A DNA stretch of 64,000 bases from Zhengitettix transpicula (lineage: Eukaryota; Arthropoda; Insecta; Orthoptera; Tetrigidae), in assembly GCA_037074705.1 (NCBI GenBank), contig CM073590.1, positions 38,401,895 through 38,465,894 of the forward strand, written 5' to 3'. Of this stretch, positions 47,464-58,790 are shown piece by piece; position 1 is the first letter of the stretch, and each line of letters begins with the position of its first letter. Position numbers and translations under genes: made by a program. Under the pieces are notes generated by a model, which searched no databases, was not told where the DNA came from, and was given only the letters and a program-made list of their open reading frames with translations.

Positions 47464-47850
47464 CCTTGACCAGTTTAGGAATCAGCTGGCCGACTATTCC
47501 AATAGGAATAGAGGACAACTCTTACTATTGTCCACTATTCCTATTGGAATAGTGGACCAGTTGCCTCCTAAACTGGTCAAGGCACGGTGAGGGGAAAGCT
47601 GCGACCCTACAGCAAACCCCTCACCCGCCATAGGAAGGGCGTGGGACAAGTACCAAATGCCCAACCTACCTGATGCAGGTTTTTCTAGGGTTTTCACTGC
47701 ATCACTTTAGACGAATTGCCGGGTAGGATCCTTACACCATAGCCTCAGGGCCCTAGTTAATCCTTGGCTATCTTCCGCATCCTCCCTTTCACTCTCTTTC
47801 CTATGCTATATGAGGGGAGTTGCCACTATGTGGATTACCCTATACATAGC
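47464..47850 (+). repeat. Family A interspersed repeat, copy 7, with an inverted stub making a hairpin
   Basis: 47,524-47,850 is a plus-strand family A piece from the 'CTATTCCTATTGGAATAG' block to 'TGTGGATTACCC'. Just before it, 47,464-47,518 is an inverted copy of the first ~55 bp ('CCTTGACCAGTTTAGGAATC' against 'CCTCCTAAACTGGTCAAGG'). The two arms are separated by only about 7 nt and are mostly complementary, so this can fold into a long hairpin. Confidence 0.85.
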
Positions 47851-49661
47851 AACTTTCGGTAGTTGCGTTTACATCATCGTTTTTTTTTCATGGGCCGCTT
47901 TTCTCCAACTTGTACTTCCTTCGCACCATTTTAATTTCGTTCCCATAATCTTTGCTTCAAAAATCCCAGCCAACCTCCCAAATAATAATTTATCTTTTTA
48001 ATCAGCATCTCTTTTTAAAATCTCGTAGATGCCCAAACCACTCTTGAAACACCTCAATCATTGTTTTTCTTTTTTACCAATAAGAGGTTTAACTCAAGTT
48101 TAAGAGCGACGGGTCTCACCATGACAATGTAAAAGCACATCTATTGTCACATAACATACTATCTACGATAGTCAGGCACTCTACACTAGTAGATAATTCT
48201 GCTGTTACACCTATACCTGACAATTTTATTTCCTCTACTTTTATATTCGTTGAATATCTCCTATGGTAAATCTTTGCATCCGTAAATTTGCATGCAGCTT
48301 GTCATCATAGACTTGGTTTATTTAATTTATTGTTGATTCCAGTGAATAGGGTTATTTATGTGTAAACGGTTTGTATTTTTAACTGTCTTGGCCTGAAATA
48401 AATATATTGCAATGGCAATTGAAACCAAGTTAAAAGACAGATTGAATTACAATACGGGTTTATTTTTGGGAAGAATCCGAAAAATATTTATTAAAAATAA
48501 AAACTATTTCTCTAAAATAAAAATGGTATTAACTAATTTCGATTTAGTTTAACAATAACGTTTACAAATGAATTGAAATAAAACTACATATAATAGTGTG
48601 AAAAATTGTTTTAAAATTAGAACAAATTCAGGAATCTTACGTGTTAGGACATGTAAGAAATTGTACTTAAAGGAAGTGAACTCCTTCCAAGTAATGTGAC
48701 ATTAGTTAGCGCTTTAGAGAATAATGGAGAATTATCTACTTCGCTTATGAACTGATTGATTACCTACGAGGAAAACATCAGCGGAACGTTTCCGCGCCTC
48801 CATCTGTCTCGATTACTTAGAAACCTCCCATAAATTTTAATGCCGCTTGCAGAGCTTTCCTCAACAGCTTCGTGAATTTCGTCAAAAACATCTCTAAATT
48901 GGACAATGTTAATACGGTTTACGTATCTCCTTGTTAATACGTGAACTTGACCAAATATTTTATTACAGCTCATTATTATAGCTCAAAATGATATAGCGGT
49001 AGACCTATACTAAATATGAAATTGCAGTTTAAGTTTTCATACAATTTAAATTGGTCACTATGTATGTATATGAACTCCATTTTCAAGCATATGCATACGC
49101 ATTTTCTTAATAAATATTTAGGATATAGTTGGTCAATAACTTGCCCCCAGCAATCAGCACCAGTTAACTATGGACACACATTCAAGTAGACCATATTTGT
49201 GGTTCAATGCCACGATAAATCACCATAGTTATTGCAAAATAAGCACATACGTACTTTCTTTATACTTTGTTCTATAATAATATATTCAAACGATAACAAT
49301 TAATTCATTATCCTACTGAAGTTATTATCACCATATTCAGATATAACTTTTTATTTTTTCATGCTGTAAAGTATTAATGAACCGAAATACAACCATTTCC
49401 ATTCGCCACGACGAATTTTATCAGCTTGCAGATGTTTTTGAAATAGTGATGTACATGTTTTTTTGTCTGTATATAGGACATGAATTACCGTCTGCACAGC
49501 CTGTCTACACACATACACACACTATATCTACATAAATAAAATGGTATTTATGTCGGAGTATTGCCCATAATCCAGTTATTATCTTTACGATTCAATCATC
49601 AGGGTATCTGCAACCGATATCATCTGAATACCTATTCGTCTGGCTGACTTTTATTTTCTCA
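47851..49661. other. AT-rich unassigned DNA
   Basis: A 69-codon minus frame (48,764-48,973) has a soluble-protein-like composition ('EIHEAVEESSASGIKIYGRF') but no family I recognise. It has no splice or promoter context I can defend. Confidence 0.4.
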
Positions 49662-52600
49662 ACTAGCTGGGTGCTCGGCGTTTCCCGACCTGTCATTTAT
49701 CCATAACCCCCGATACACTCCAATTTCGGTTGCTTTTGCGCTATTTTTATGTAACGCTCCTCGAACCCTATCCATACATGTGCTCACCTCCCATACCCAA
49801 GAGGGTTGAAGTCATTGACCAAATATATCGGCCGTTTTTACATGTTAGAAGATGACAACGCCCACAAATGTGCGATAATCAAAAAGTATTTATTCCACGC
49901 AAAAATCGGCCGATTACATTGTCTTAAAATTTCTACCCCCGCCCACCATCTACCTACCCGTCGCGTAACCCAGGTTCTCACAATTAGACGCAGCGACATT
50001 CATAGTTTCTGAATTGATTCGAATCTCGTTTTTCTTGCGTTTTTTATTTAACGTACCTCCACACCACCCCTAAGCTTGCTCCCCTCACAGGGGTTGAAAT
50101 TATCCACAAACAACATCGGTATAAATACTATCAAAGTAATTAACCCCAGGACATAATTGTCGCAAATATCGACGGTTTAAAATGTTTGAAAATTTCTACC
50201 CCCGACCACTCCCGCTTCGGGGACTTAAAAGGTCAAGTTGAATGTCGTATTTAAACTCAGTGACAATCTCTGTAGTTACTGCTTTCCTTTTATGTAATGC
50301 CACTTCACGCCCACCCTTAAGGGTGCACTCCTCCAAAGCCCGAAAGACGTTGAAATTATACACAGAGAACATGTAGAGAAATTTTAAGAATCTCATTGAT
50401 GCCGAAATATATTCGAAGCAAAAATCGGCCGGTTAACATGTTTGAAAATATATTCCCCCGTCCAACTCCGCAGATCCCCTCACACCTCCGCACTCCACCT
50501 ACGAGCATTTCCCACGTTGTCATAAATACGTTCATCTATATCTCCAATCTGGGATTTATTCACGTTATTTTCAAGTAACGACCCTCACCCCCGCCCGTAA
50601 TTGTCTTTCACGTGTATCAAGGGGTTGAAATTAAAAGCAAAATCGGTAGAAATCTTATCAATGACATTATCCCTGACAAATATTTATTCGCTACAAAAAT
50701 CAACCGCTTAACCTGTTTAAATAAATTTACACCCCCGCCAACCCTTCCTTGGGGCAGTAAAACGGTTAGTTGAATGTAATAATTTAACTCATTTACATCC
50801 ATGACCGTGGATTCGACTCTCAATGTCGATTGATTTTGCATTATTATAATGTAATTCCACTTCACCCCACCCTAAAGATGAGCTCCATTCCCAATCCCGA
50901 AAGATGTTGAACTTATACACGTTCAAAATGTACAGAAATTTTATGAATTTAATTGGTCCCGAAATATATTTAATGGATGCAAAAATCGGCCGGTCAACTA
51001 ATGCCAACCAAGCCGATACCCGCGCGTTGCCCAGATTGTCATAAATAAATTCAGCGACATCCATTACCTTCGATTTGACACGAATATCGGTTGTTTTCGA
51101 GTTATTTTCTTGTAAATCCCCATACACACCCACCCCTATCATGCCTACAAACAACATCGGTAGAAATTCTATCAACGTCAATGGCCGTGGCATTTATTTA
51201 TCTACGCTAATATCGATGATTTAACATGTTTGAAAAATTCCACCCCGACCATTCCCATTCCAGGGGATTAAATGGGTAATTGAATATCATCTCAGATAAC
51301 ATCGGTTGAAACACTGTCTCTTCGATCCCTAAAAATATTTATCTGCCTAAATGTAGATCGTTTTAGCATGTTTGATGTTTCCACCCCCTCTCTTAAGTGT
51401 GCTTCCCTCTTGTACCGAAAGGGGATATATTTTACAAACAATAACGGTATATATATAATCAGTGTCATTGACCTTGACAATTAATTATTTGATGAAAATA
51501 TCGACCGTTTAACATGTTATAAAAATTTCACCCCCGTCAACCCCATCCACGGGGGATTAAATGGCCAATTGAATATCATAATTAAACAGCGACATTCATA
51601 ACCCTGTATTTGACTCTAATCTGTTTTATTCGCGTTATTTATTTATAACACCCGCTGTCCTCCACTCCTAAAGTGATTTCCCTCCCAATCCAGAAATGTG
51701 TTCAAATTAAACACGGAGAACGTGTAGAGAAATTTTAATAATCTCATTGTTCCCGAAATATATTTATTCGACGTGAAATTCGCAGCATTACATATTTTAA
51801 AATTTCTACACCCCACCTAACTTTGCCCAAATTCTGCCATCCCAGTCTACCACCACGGGTTGCTCAGATTGCCATAAATGAACTCAGGGACATCCACTAC
51901 CTTCGATTTGATTATTATCTCAGTTGTATTAGCGTTATTTTCCGGTATCTCACCTCCACACCCACCCCTAAGCGTGATCTCACTAACGTCGCTAGGGGTT
52001 GAAATTTTTTCAAACATAAAATGGGTAGAAATACTATAATTGGATTATCCCTTAAAAATATTTTTTCTACGCAAATATCGACCGTTTAACATATTAGATA
52101 ATTTCCATGCCCGGTCCACCCCTGCCCTTTGGTGTTAGATGGCAAATTAAATATCATAATTAAACTCTGTGACATCCATAACCCTGTATTTGACTCGACT
52201 CTCGGTTATATTCGCGTTATTTTATTGTAGCGTTTCTCCACCCCACCCCTAAAAGTGCTCTACTGATAAGCCCGAAAGGGGTTGAAGCTATACTCAGAGA
52301 ACATGTACAGAAATTTTATGAATCTCATTGATTCAGAAAAATATTTAGTCTTTGCAAAAATCGGTAGTTTAACATGTTTGACATTTTCCACCCCGACCAC
52401 CCCCTCCCTGTGAGGTTAATTGCTAGTTGAAAGTCATAATTAAACTGAGCGTTATCCATAACTTTGTTTTTGACTCCAGTCTCGGTTGTATTCGAGTTGT
52501 TTTCGTGTAACATTCCTCCACTCGATCCCTAGGGCGATCCTTTCCCATGCCGTAAAATGTTGAAATTTTACGACAGACATTGGTACAAACACTATTGATC

Positions 52601-53263
52601 ACTTTTACCCAGAAAATATTTATCCGACTCAAATATTGGCCGTGTTAGCAAGTTTGAAGATTTCCATCCCCAACCACCCCTGCTTGGGGAAGTTAAACTG
52701 TAAGTTAAATGTCATAATTAAGCACAGATATAACTCCGGATTTGACTCGGAACTCGAATGTGTTTACGTAATGCGTAATGCGTAATGCGACTCCATCCCG
52801 AACCCTTAAGGGTGCACCACTCCCATTCCTAAAATAAGATTAAATTATACACAGATAACATGTAGTGAAATTTTATGAATACAATTGATCCCGAATTATA
52901 TTGATTCGACGCAAAAATCGGCCGGTTAGCATGTTTGAAAATTTCTTCTCCCCGCCCACCCCCTCTCATTGCCACACATCCCCGTGCGTTTTTCAGTTTG
53001 TTATAAATAGTCTCAGGGAAATCCATAACCCCGATTTGACTCGAATCTAGCATGTTTAAATATTTCCACCCCCGACCACCCACACTTCTGGGGGTTGTAT
53101 CCGCGTCTCACCCCGACAGTGTGTTGCCTGGTCGCAAAGAACACGTGTACGAAAATTTTGGTGAAATCTGCTCCACCGGTGTAGATTTGTATAAGGAACA
53201 CACAAATATATATACATACAAATAAACATACAAACAAACAAACGCTCTGCTTTATTTATTAGA
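49662..53263 (-). mobile_element. Large Helitron-like element built of ~280-bp units
   Basis: On the minus strand it begins TCTAATAAATAAAGCAGAGC and ends CACCCAGCTAGT, flanked by A on the left and T on the right, as expected for Helitron insertion between A and T. Near the 5' end are the TTTG/TATG minisatellite and the 'CGTACACGTGTTCTTTGCGA' block. Internally, a unit marked by 'ATCGRCCGKTTAACATGTTTGAAAATTTCCACCCCC' (consensus idea, split by variation) recurs near 49,901, 50,162, 50,418, 50,693, 50,979, 51,206, 51,493, 51,769, 52,072, 52,352, 52,630 and 52,911. No Rep/helicase ORF is present; the many 60-134-codon frames come from the repeat units. Confidence 0.8.
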
Positions 53264-54252
53264 TAAAATTTCCACTTTTTTTATGCGAAGATTTCTAGCG
53301 ACAGAAACTGTCATCCTCCAAAAAGTCGTACGTCATAAATTCTTGATTTTGTTTACCTTTTTAAGAAAACGTGAGGGAAGATAACGGTGATACTTTACAT
53401 TGTTGTATAGTAGCGTGAGAAAATTCCATGTGTCAACTTCAGACAAAAAAGCAAATGTTCGAAAATATGATTGTTGGGGAAGGGATCTTGTTCGCTTTAC
53501 TGTAATGGCTGAACGGGTTGTAATTAGCTTTGACGCTATCTTGTCATCCACCATTTGAAAATTCAGTCTTCCAATTCATTTTTATTTTTAAGGGGCACGT
53601 CTTGAATAATGAAGAAAATTTTTGATGTCTAGATAAGCGAGAATATACAATAATTTTAAATATAGGGTCAATAAGTAACAAAAAGTATTAAATTAAAAAT
53701 TTTAATACATGCACAATGAGGAATAAATAACGCTTTTAATAAAAAAATACAGATTCATGCACTATAATATTAATTATATTCATGTATACAAACTTTTGTG
53801 CCTCACGTTAATAACATTGCACAATATTCTTCGTAAAGAAGTGTATTCAGCCAGATGCATATAATAAATTTGATTTACTTCTTATGATTCCGTTTTACGT
53901 TGTAAGTGGGAGGTAAAGGATAATATGTCATATTTCTAATAAAACTTGTGTTCTTCCTTAAACGATCCCAGAAACGTTGTGTCATATTTATATTATCACT
54001 TTTATAGTTTGTATTTGGCTATCTTTCTTATTATTAAATTTCAATCCGACGTAAATTTATTCAGTATTTTAAAAGAACATCAAGCCCACTTCATGCACTT
54101 TATCTGCACTGTTCACTATAAGGAAAAGGAAAGAACCAGCTCACTATAATGCAACAAAAATTTCAAACAATCGTCTAATCGTAAGAAGGTTTATGACTAA
54201 AGTAATTTATCATATCCAAGTGAACAGAATTGGAAGTGAAACAGTATCCTAG
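53264..54252. other. Unassigned DNA with a partial MITE-family copy
   Basis: At about 53,945-54,050, 'CAGAAACGTTGTGTCATATT' and 'TTTGTATTTGGCTATCTTTC' match the right arm and downstream flank of the foldback element at 18 kb. The rest is AT-rich without recognisable content. Confidence 0.5.
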
Positions 54253-55310
54253 TCTAATAAATAAAGCAGAGCATTTGTTTGTTTGTATGTTCCTTATACA
54301 AATCTACATCAGTGAAAAGAATTTCATCAAATTTCAAACACGTGTTTTTTGAGACCAGGAAACAAACACTGTCGGGGTGACACACGCGTACGATCCAAGG
54401 AGCGGGGGTCGACTGAGGTGAAAATATTCAAACATTATAAAACAGCCGAAATTTGAGTCGGATAAATATTTTTAGGGGTCAAATAGATTAATAGCGTTCC
54501 TACCGATAATATCTTAGTATAATTTCTATCCATTACACCATGGGAAAGGAGCAACCGAGATTGTAGTCAGAACCAGAGTTCTGGAGTTTAATTATGACAT
54601 TTAATTGCTACATTAACCCTCAGGGGCGGGGGTGGAATTTTTCAAACCTATTAAAACTGCCCATATTTTAGGGAGATAATTATTGTTAGAGGTAAAAGAG
54701 ATTGATAGTTTTTCTACCGATGTTTTCTGAGTTATTATTTAAACCTCTTACGACATGGTAAAGCAGCACCCTGTTACAAGAAAATAACGTTAATACTACC
54801 GAGAAGTAAAATCTTAGCACGCTTAGGGGTAAGTTGTCAGGGATTGAAATATTCAAACATGCAAAAAATACCGATATTGGAGTCGGATAAATATTATTAG
54901 GACTCAAAGAGATTGATAGTGTTTCTACCGATGTTATATGTTGAATTACATAAAAATAACGAAAAAATCCGTGATTGGAGTCGAAATCCGGGGGTTTGGG
55001 ATGTAGCTGAGATTAATTATTACATTGAATTTGCAGATTAAGCCCCACGGGTGGGGCTTAACTGGGGTGGAAATTTTCTAACATGTTTATTGACCGACAT
55101 TTGCATCCAATAATTATTTTTCGGAGTCATTTAAATTCATAATATTTCGGTAGATATTCTCTGTACCCCTATCGGCATGGGAGGGGAGATCACTTAGGGG
55201 TGGGGCTTAGTTGCGCGTTACATGAAAATAACACGAATAGATCAAGATTAGAGTCAAATCAGGAATTATGGATAAATGACATCTCGGGCAACACCGGGCA
55301 CTCAGCTAGT
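54253..55310 (+). mobile_element. Helitron-like non-autonomous element, short form
   Basis: The element begins TCTAATAAATAAAGCAGAGC and ends 'CACCGGGCACTCAGCTAGT'. The interior has about four diverged units ('TTTCTACCGATGTTTTCTGA', 'GGTGGAAATTTTC', 'ACATGTTTATTGACCGACAT'). The flanks are G and A, not the expected A and T, so insertion preference is not strict or the edge has mutated. Non-coding. Confidence 0.78.
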
Positions 55311-57941
55311 AATAAAATAATAATCTTCAAGGAGACTTTATATGCAATAAATTGTGCTTAAACAACGACTTTTTTCATGCTTTTTATTTAATCTGTTAAA
55401 AAATAACGCAGTATGAATGATGAACTTGTTTCAAATATTTTTTTATTTCTTATACATTCTAAAAACTATGTCATACAATATAAGAGGTTCATGTTTATAG
55501 AAATGGGCAAATAACAAAATATGTTATGTTAAATGGAAACAAGCATGAAAAATAAATATAAAATAGTATTCTGGTAATATAAAGTTTCAAACTACAACTT
55601 TACATACAGTAAAACAGTGGAAAACAATATTATAGTCTACTATCCATTAAAATTTCTTGACCTCTGAAGAACAGATATTCAGTGAGGTTTGTGATAGTGT
55701 GTACTTATACATGAATGAAAATTTACGAGTATTGATCCAACGTATAAAACATTCTGCCAGTTTATGATGAATCTCTCACCCAAATGATGATAGGTCCCGA
55801 TTCGTTGCAGCTTCGATCAAACTTATCCCGACCGACCCGCATAAATGAGAATGTGTTTTTCGTCGTAACTAAGTCGACAATCTAAGTGTTTATATTATTC
55901 AGGTGACCGTTTCGATTTTGAACTTCAAGAGTGTGTGTGCTATAAATTTATATTTACAGAAAATTACAATTTTGTGCGTTTTTTGTCAGTGATAAACCTG
56001 CTTATAAATATGGAGTAAATAAAAAAGGTGTTTGATTGATTTGTGTCTGTACCTACCAGTGGAGTGTAACAGGGTAGCTAATTCTTTCGGCATGTTCATT
56101 ATTGAAAAACTTTTAATCAAAAGAAGGTTTTTGACCTTAGCGGTTTATTATTCCAGTTCAAATAGATCATAGTATTTTATTCAAATAGTCTTCTGTGTAT
56201 CTTTTGGTATCATGAGTTACAATTTAAGATTTATCTAATTTACGCATAAAACGGACGTAATGAATTCCTATCGGAATATCTATTTTCAATTTATCAGATT
56301 TAAATACAGATAGTTTGAGAACATAACGAATAATTACACTGACAATTAATAACAGAGAACATTTCTCTCTGGCGTTTATCAGTATATAAAGATTTGTTTT
56401 ATGTCGTTTATGGAATATAAATAATAATAAATGCCTGACTCGAGAATAATATCAACTCGGTTATTTATAACAAAATAATCTTCGTAAAATATTTTTTTAG
56501 TCCCGTCTTCACTTAAATAATTAACCTGGATAATTCATCGGACATAACACTATAATTTACATTTAAGTTTCTTTCACATAATAGAATGCTATATTCTTTG
56601 AGTCTCATGATTTACGTAGGTGGGGACCATTCGTAATTTATCTATCTTCAATAAGCTTAAAAACACAGAATTTACCACCTTCAATTGTTTTTTATACCGT
56701 TTCCAAATATTATAGTTATCTTGGTTCCGTTGCTTATTCCAGTAGATCTTCCTGGGATCTTAGTCGAACTTCCGCATAGATTCAACGTATGTCACTCTAA
56801 TGTTATTCATATTGCGAATATTCTCCCCCCACAAAAAAAAACCACGTCCGTAGAATATATTAGAGTAAAAGAAAAACAAATTTTAATAAACGAACAAATA
56901 ATTATAAACTAATTAATTACTGACAAATTCCAAACATAATATTTAATACTTATTTAAATCAATCACCAATTCAACAAATTTCGTTAATATTCTTTTACAT
57001 GGCGTCCTTGGTATTTTTAATAAATATTGATATTTCTCCTTTAGTTATAATATGCGACGGCGGGTATTCACTATTTTCTCTTTCAAATACTCGTCTCGAT
57101 ATTTATACGACCTCTGTAAAACGGTTTCGAATCTTTATAAATATTTTTCTTAGAAATCTTTTTTCACTGATCCTCCATGCACTATGGTCTTTTCCTCTCC
57201 CAGATAACAATCACCCGTCAGAGGTAATCCTTCACGCATATAACAATATGACATTTTCCTCGCATATGTTCAGTTTGACTTGATTTATTTTATTCCATTA
57301 GTCCTCGTACGAGGAAATAGGTCACGTCAATACATAAATTTACAATATAAGAATTGAATGCTACAATTATAAATAATTAGATGTTAATATAAAAATACTA
57401 AAATCCGGAAACACAAATTCCCCTGTCCAAGACAAGTAAAATAACATGAATAATAACAAAAATAATAATTCTTTTACTATACTTGGGGTATAGTATAATA
57501 TTTACATTTCTAATAAAAATATTTAATAATTAAAGATTCGAGAATTGACAATCATAAAATATCGAATTTTACACATTACACAAAAATAAACACAAAACTT
57601 CACACACACACTAGGAGGAAACACAAACGGTGGACAAGTCACTTCACGAAACAGAGCGACGAGGAATCTGCAAACTACAGGCCCTCGTACATGAAACAAA
57701 CATACAAACCAAAGAGCAGAAAAGACTAACAGATACTAAGCAAGTTATGAAATAGGAGGTTTTATTAGCAACACATTGAACACTTTGCGGTTTTTTGAAA
57801 AAATTAATTATTAGGGGAACGAATGGAAACTCCTGTACTGAGTAAAACAGCGGCGCCTTTCAGTAGAATACTTTTACATTGAATCTCAATAGTAATTATT
57901 GTTCTTACCATCTATAGGAACACTATTCTATAAAAATATCT
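55311..57941. other. AT-rich unassigned DNA
   Basis: No gene. A 14-bp perfect palindrome TCCTCGTACGAGGA lies at about 57,302. The 94-codon frame at 56,999-57,283 is unrecognised and may be chance. Confidence 0.45.
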
Positions 57942-58790
57942 CTAGTTGAAAGAAAGGCGATGCTTGTCCGATCTTCGACCTAAGAGATTTCTAGTTTCAT
58001 AATCGTGAGACTCGCCATTCGTTTGAAAAAGATTAATGTTCCTCTTAACAAACTTTAAAATTTCGTGAATAAACACGCCGGGAAGAGTTAATATTCGCAG
58101 ACTTTTGAAAAACGGCTCACTACGGGATTTATTATCCGTATTAGAAAGTATTCTAATAGCACGCTTTAGCAACTTGAATATTTCAATGCTCCTAGAAAAT
58201 TTCTCAATAAAATAAAAGAATATTCCCATCTTTAGTTTCGACCGCGACCTTTTGTTTACGATTGATAAGATATGATTTTAGTAGAAGTAAGGCGTTTGCC
58301 CGTACGCCATAATATTCTAACATTCTTAGTAAAATTTCATGATCAACCGTGTCGAATGCCATAGAGAGATCAACAAATATGCCAGCTACCTTCAATCCCT
58401 CATCCAATGAATTTAGAGTATTTTGATTAAAGTCGTACATTGCACTATTTGAGAATTTTTCTTAAAGGTAGCCATGCTGGGAGGAGCTTAAAATATTGTA
58501 TTTGCTCAAGAAATTATGTAATTTTTTCAAAAATTTGGGAAAAATAGGAAGCAGAGATATGGGTCTATAATTTGATACGTTGAATGGTGAACGTTTCTTG
58601 AAAAGGGATTACTTTCGCGATTTTGAGAGCGTCGGGAAATATTCCAGTTTCAATACATTTGTTAAATATTAATTTAAGTGGAAATGCGATGACTTTGGCA
58701 CACTCTTTTACCAATTTGCTTATTATGCCATATATATCTGTTGCTTGGGAACACTTCAAGTTTCTTAGCACTAAAATTATTTCATCTATA
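57942..58790 (-). pseudogene. Non-LTR reverse transcriptase pseudogene (Jockey/CR1-type)
   Basis: In order on the minus strand: 'SQATDIYGIISKLVKECA' and 'LIFNKCIETGIFPDALKIAK' (58,565-58,771); after a frameshift, 'NYRPISLLPIFPKFLKK' and 'NILSSSQHGY' (58,450-58,560); then 'IFVDLSMAFDTVDHEILLR' and 'YYGVRANALLLLKSYLINRK' (58,204-58,440), which carries the first catalytic Asp (F.DLS.AFD); then directly 'KLLKRAIRIL' and 'SHDYETRN' (57,942-58,229), C-terminal phrases of the same ORF. The LFLIYINDL and YADD motifs and roughly 150 residues are missing, so an internal deletion removed the catalytic centre. At least two frameshifts are present. It is dead. Confidence 0.9.

Noticed and set aside
48764..48973. 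69-codon minus frame with ordinary amino-acid composition as a small gene
   Set aside because: The composition is suggestive, but there is no recognisable family, no neighbouring exon and no promoter evidence. It is mentioned only in the stretch entry.
49801..53240. Many 60-134-codon frames through the 49.7-53.3 kb region, some alike (for example 50,789-51,193)
   Set aside because: They repeat because the Helitron-like units repeat, they occur on both strands, and none shows a protein domain.
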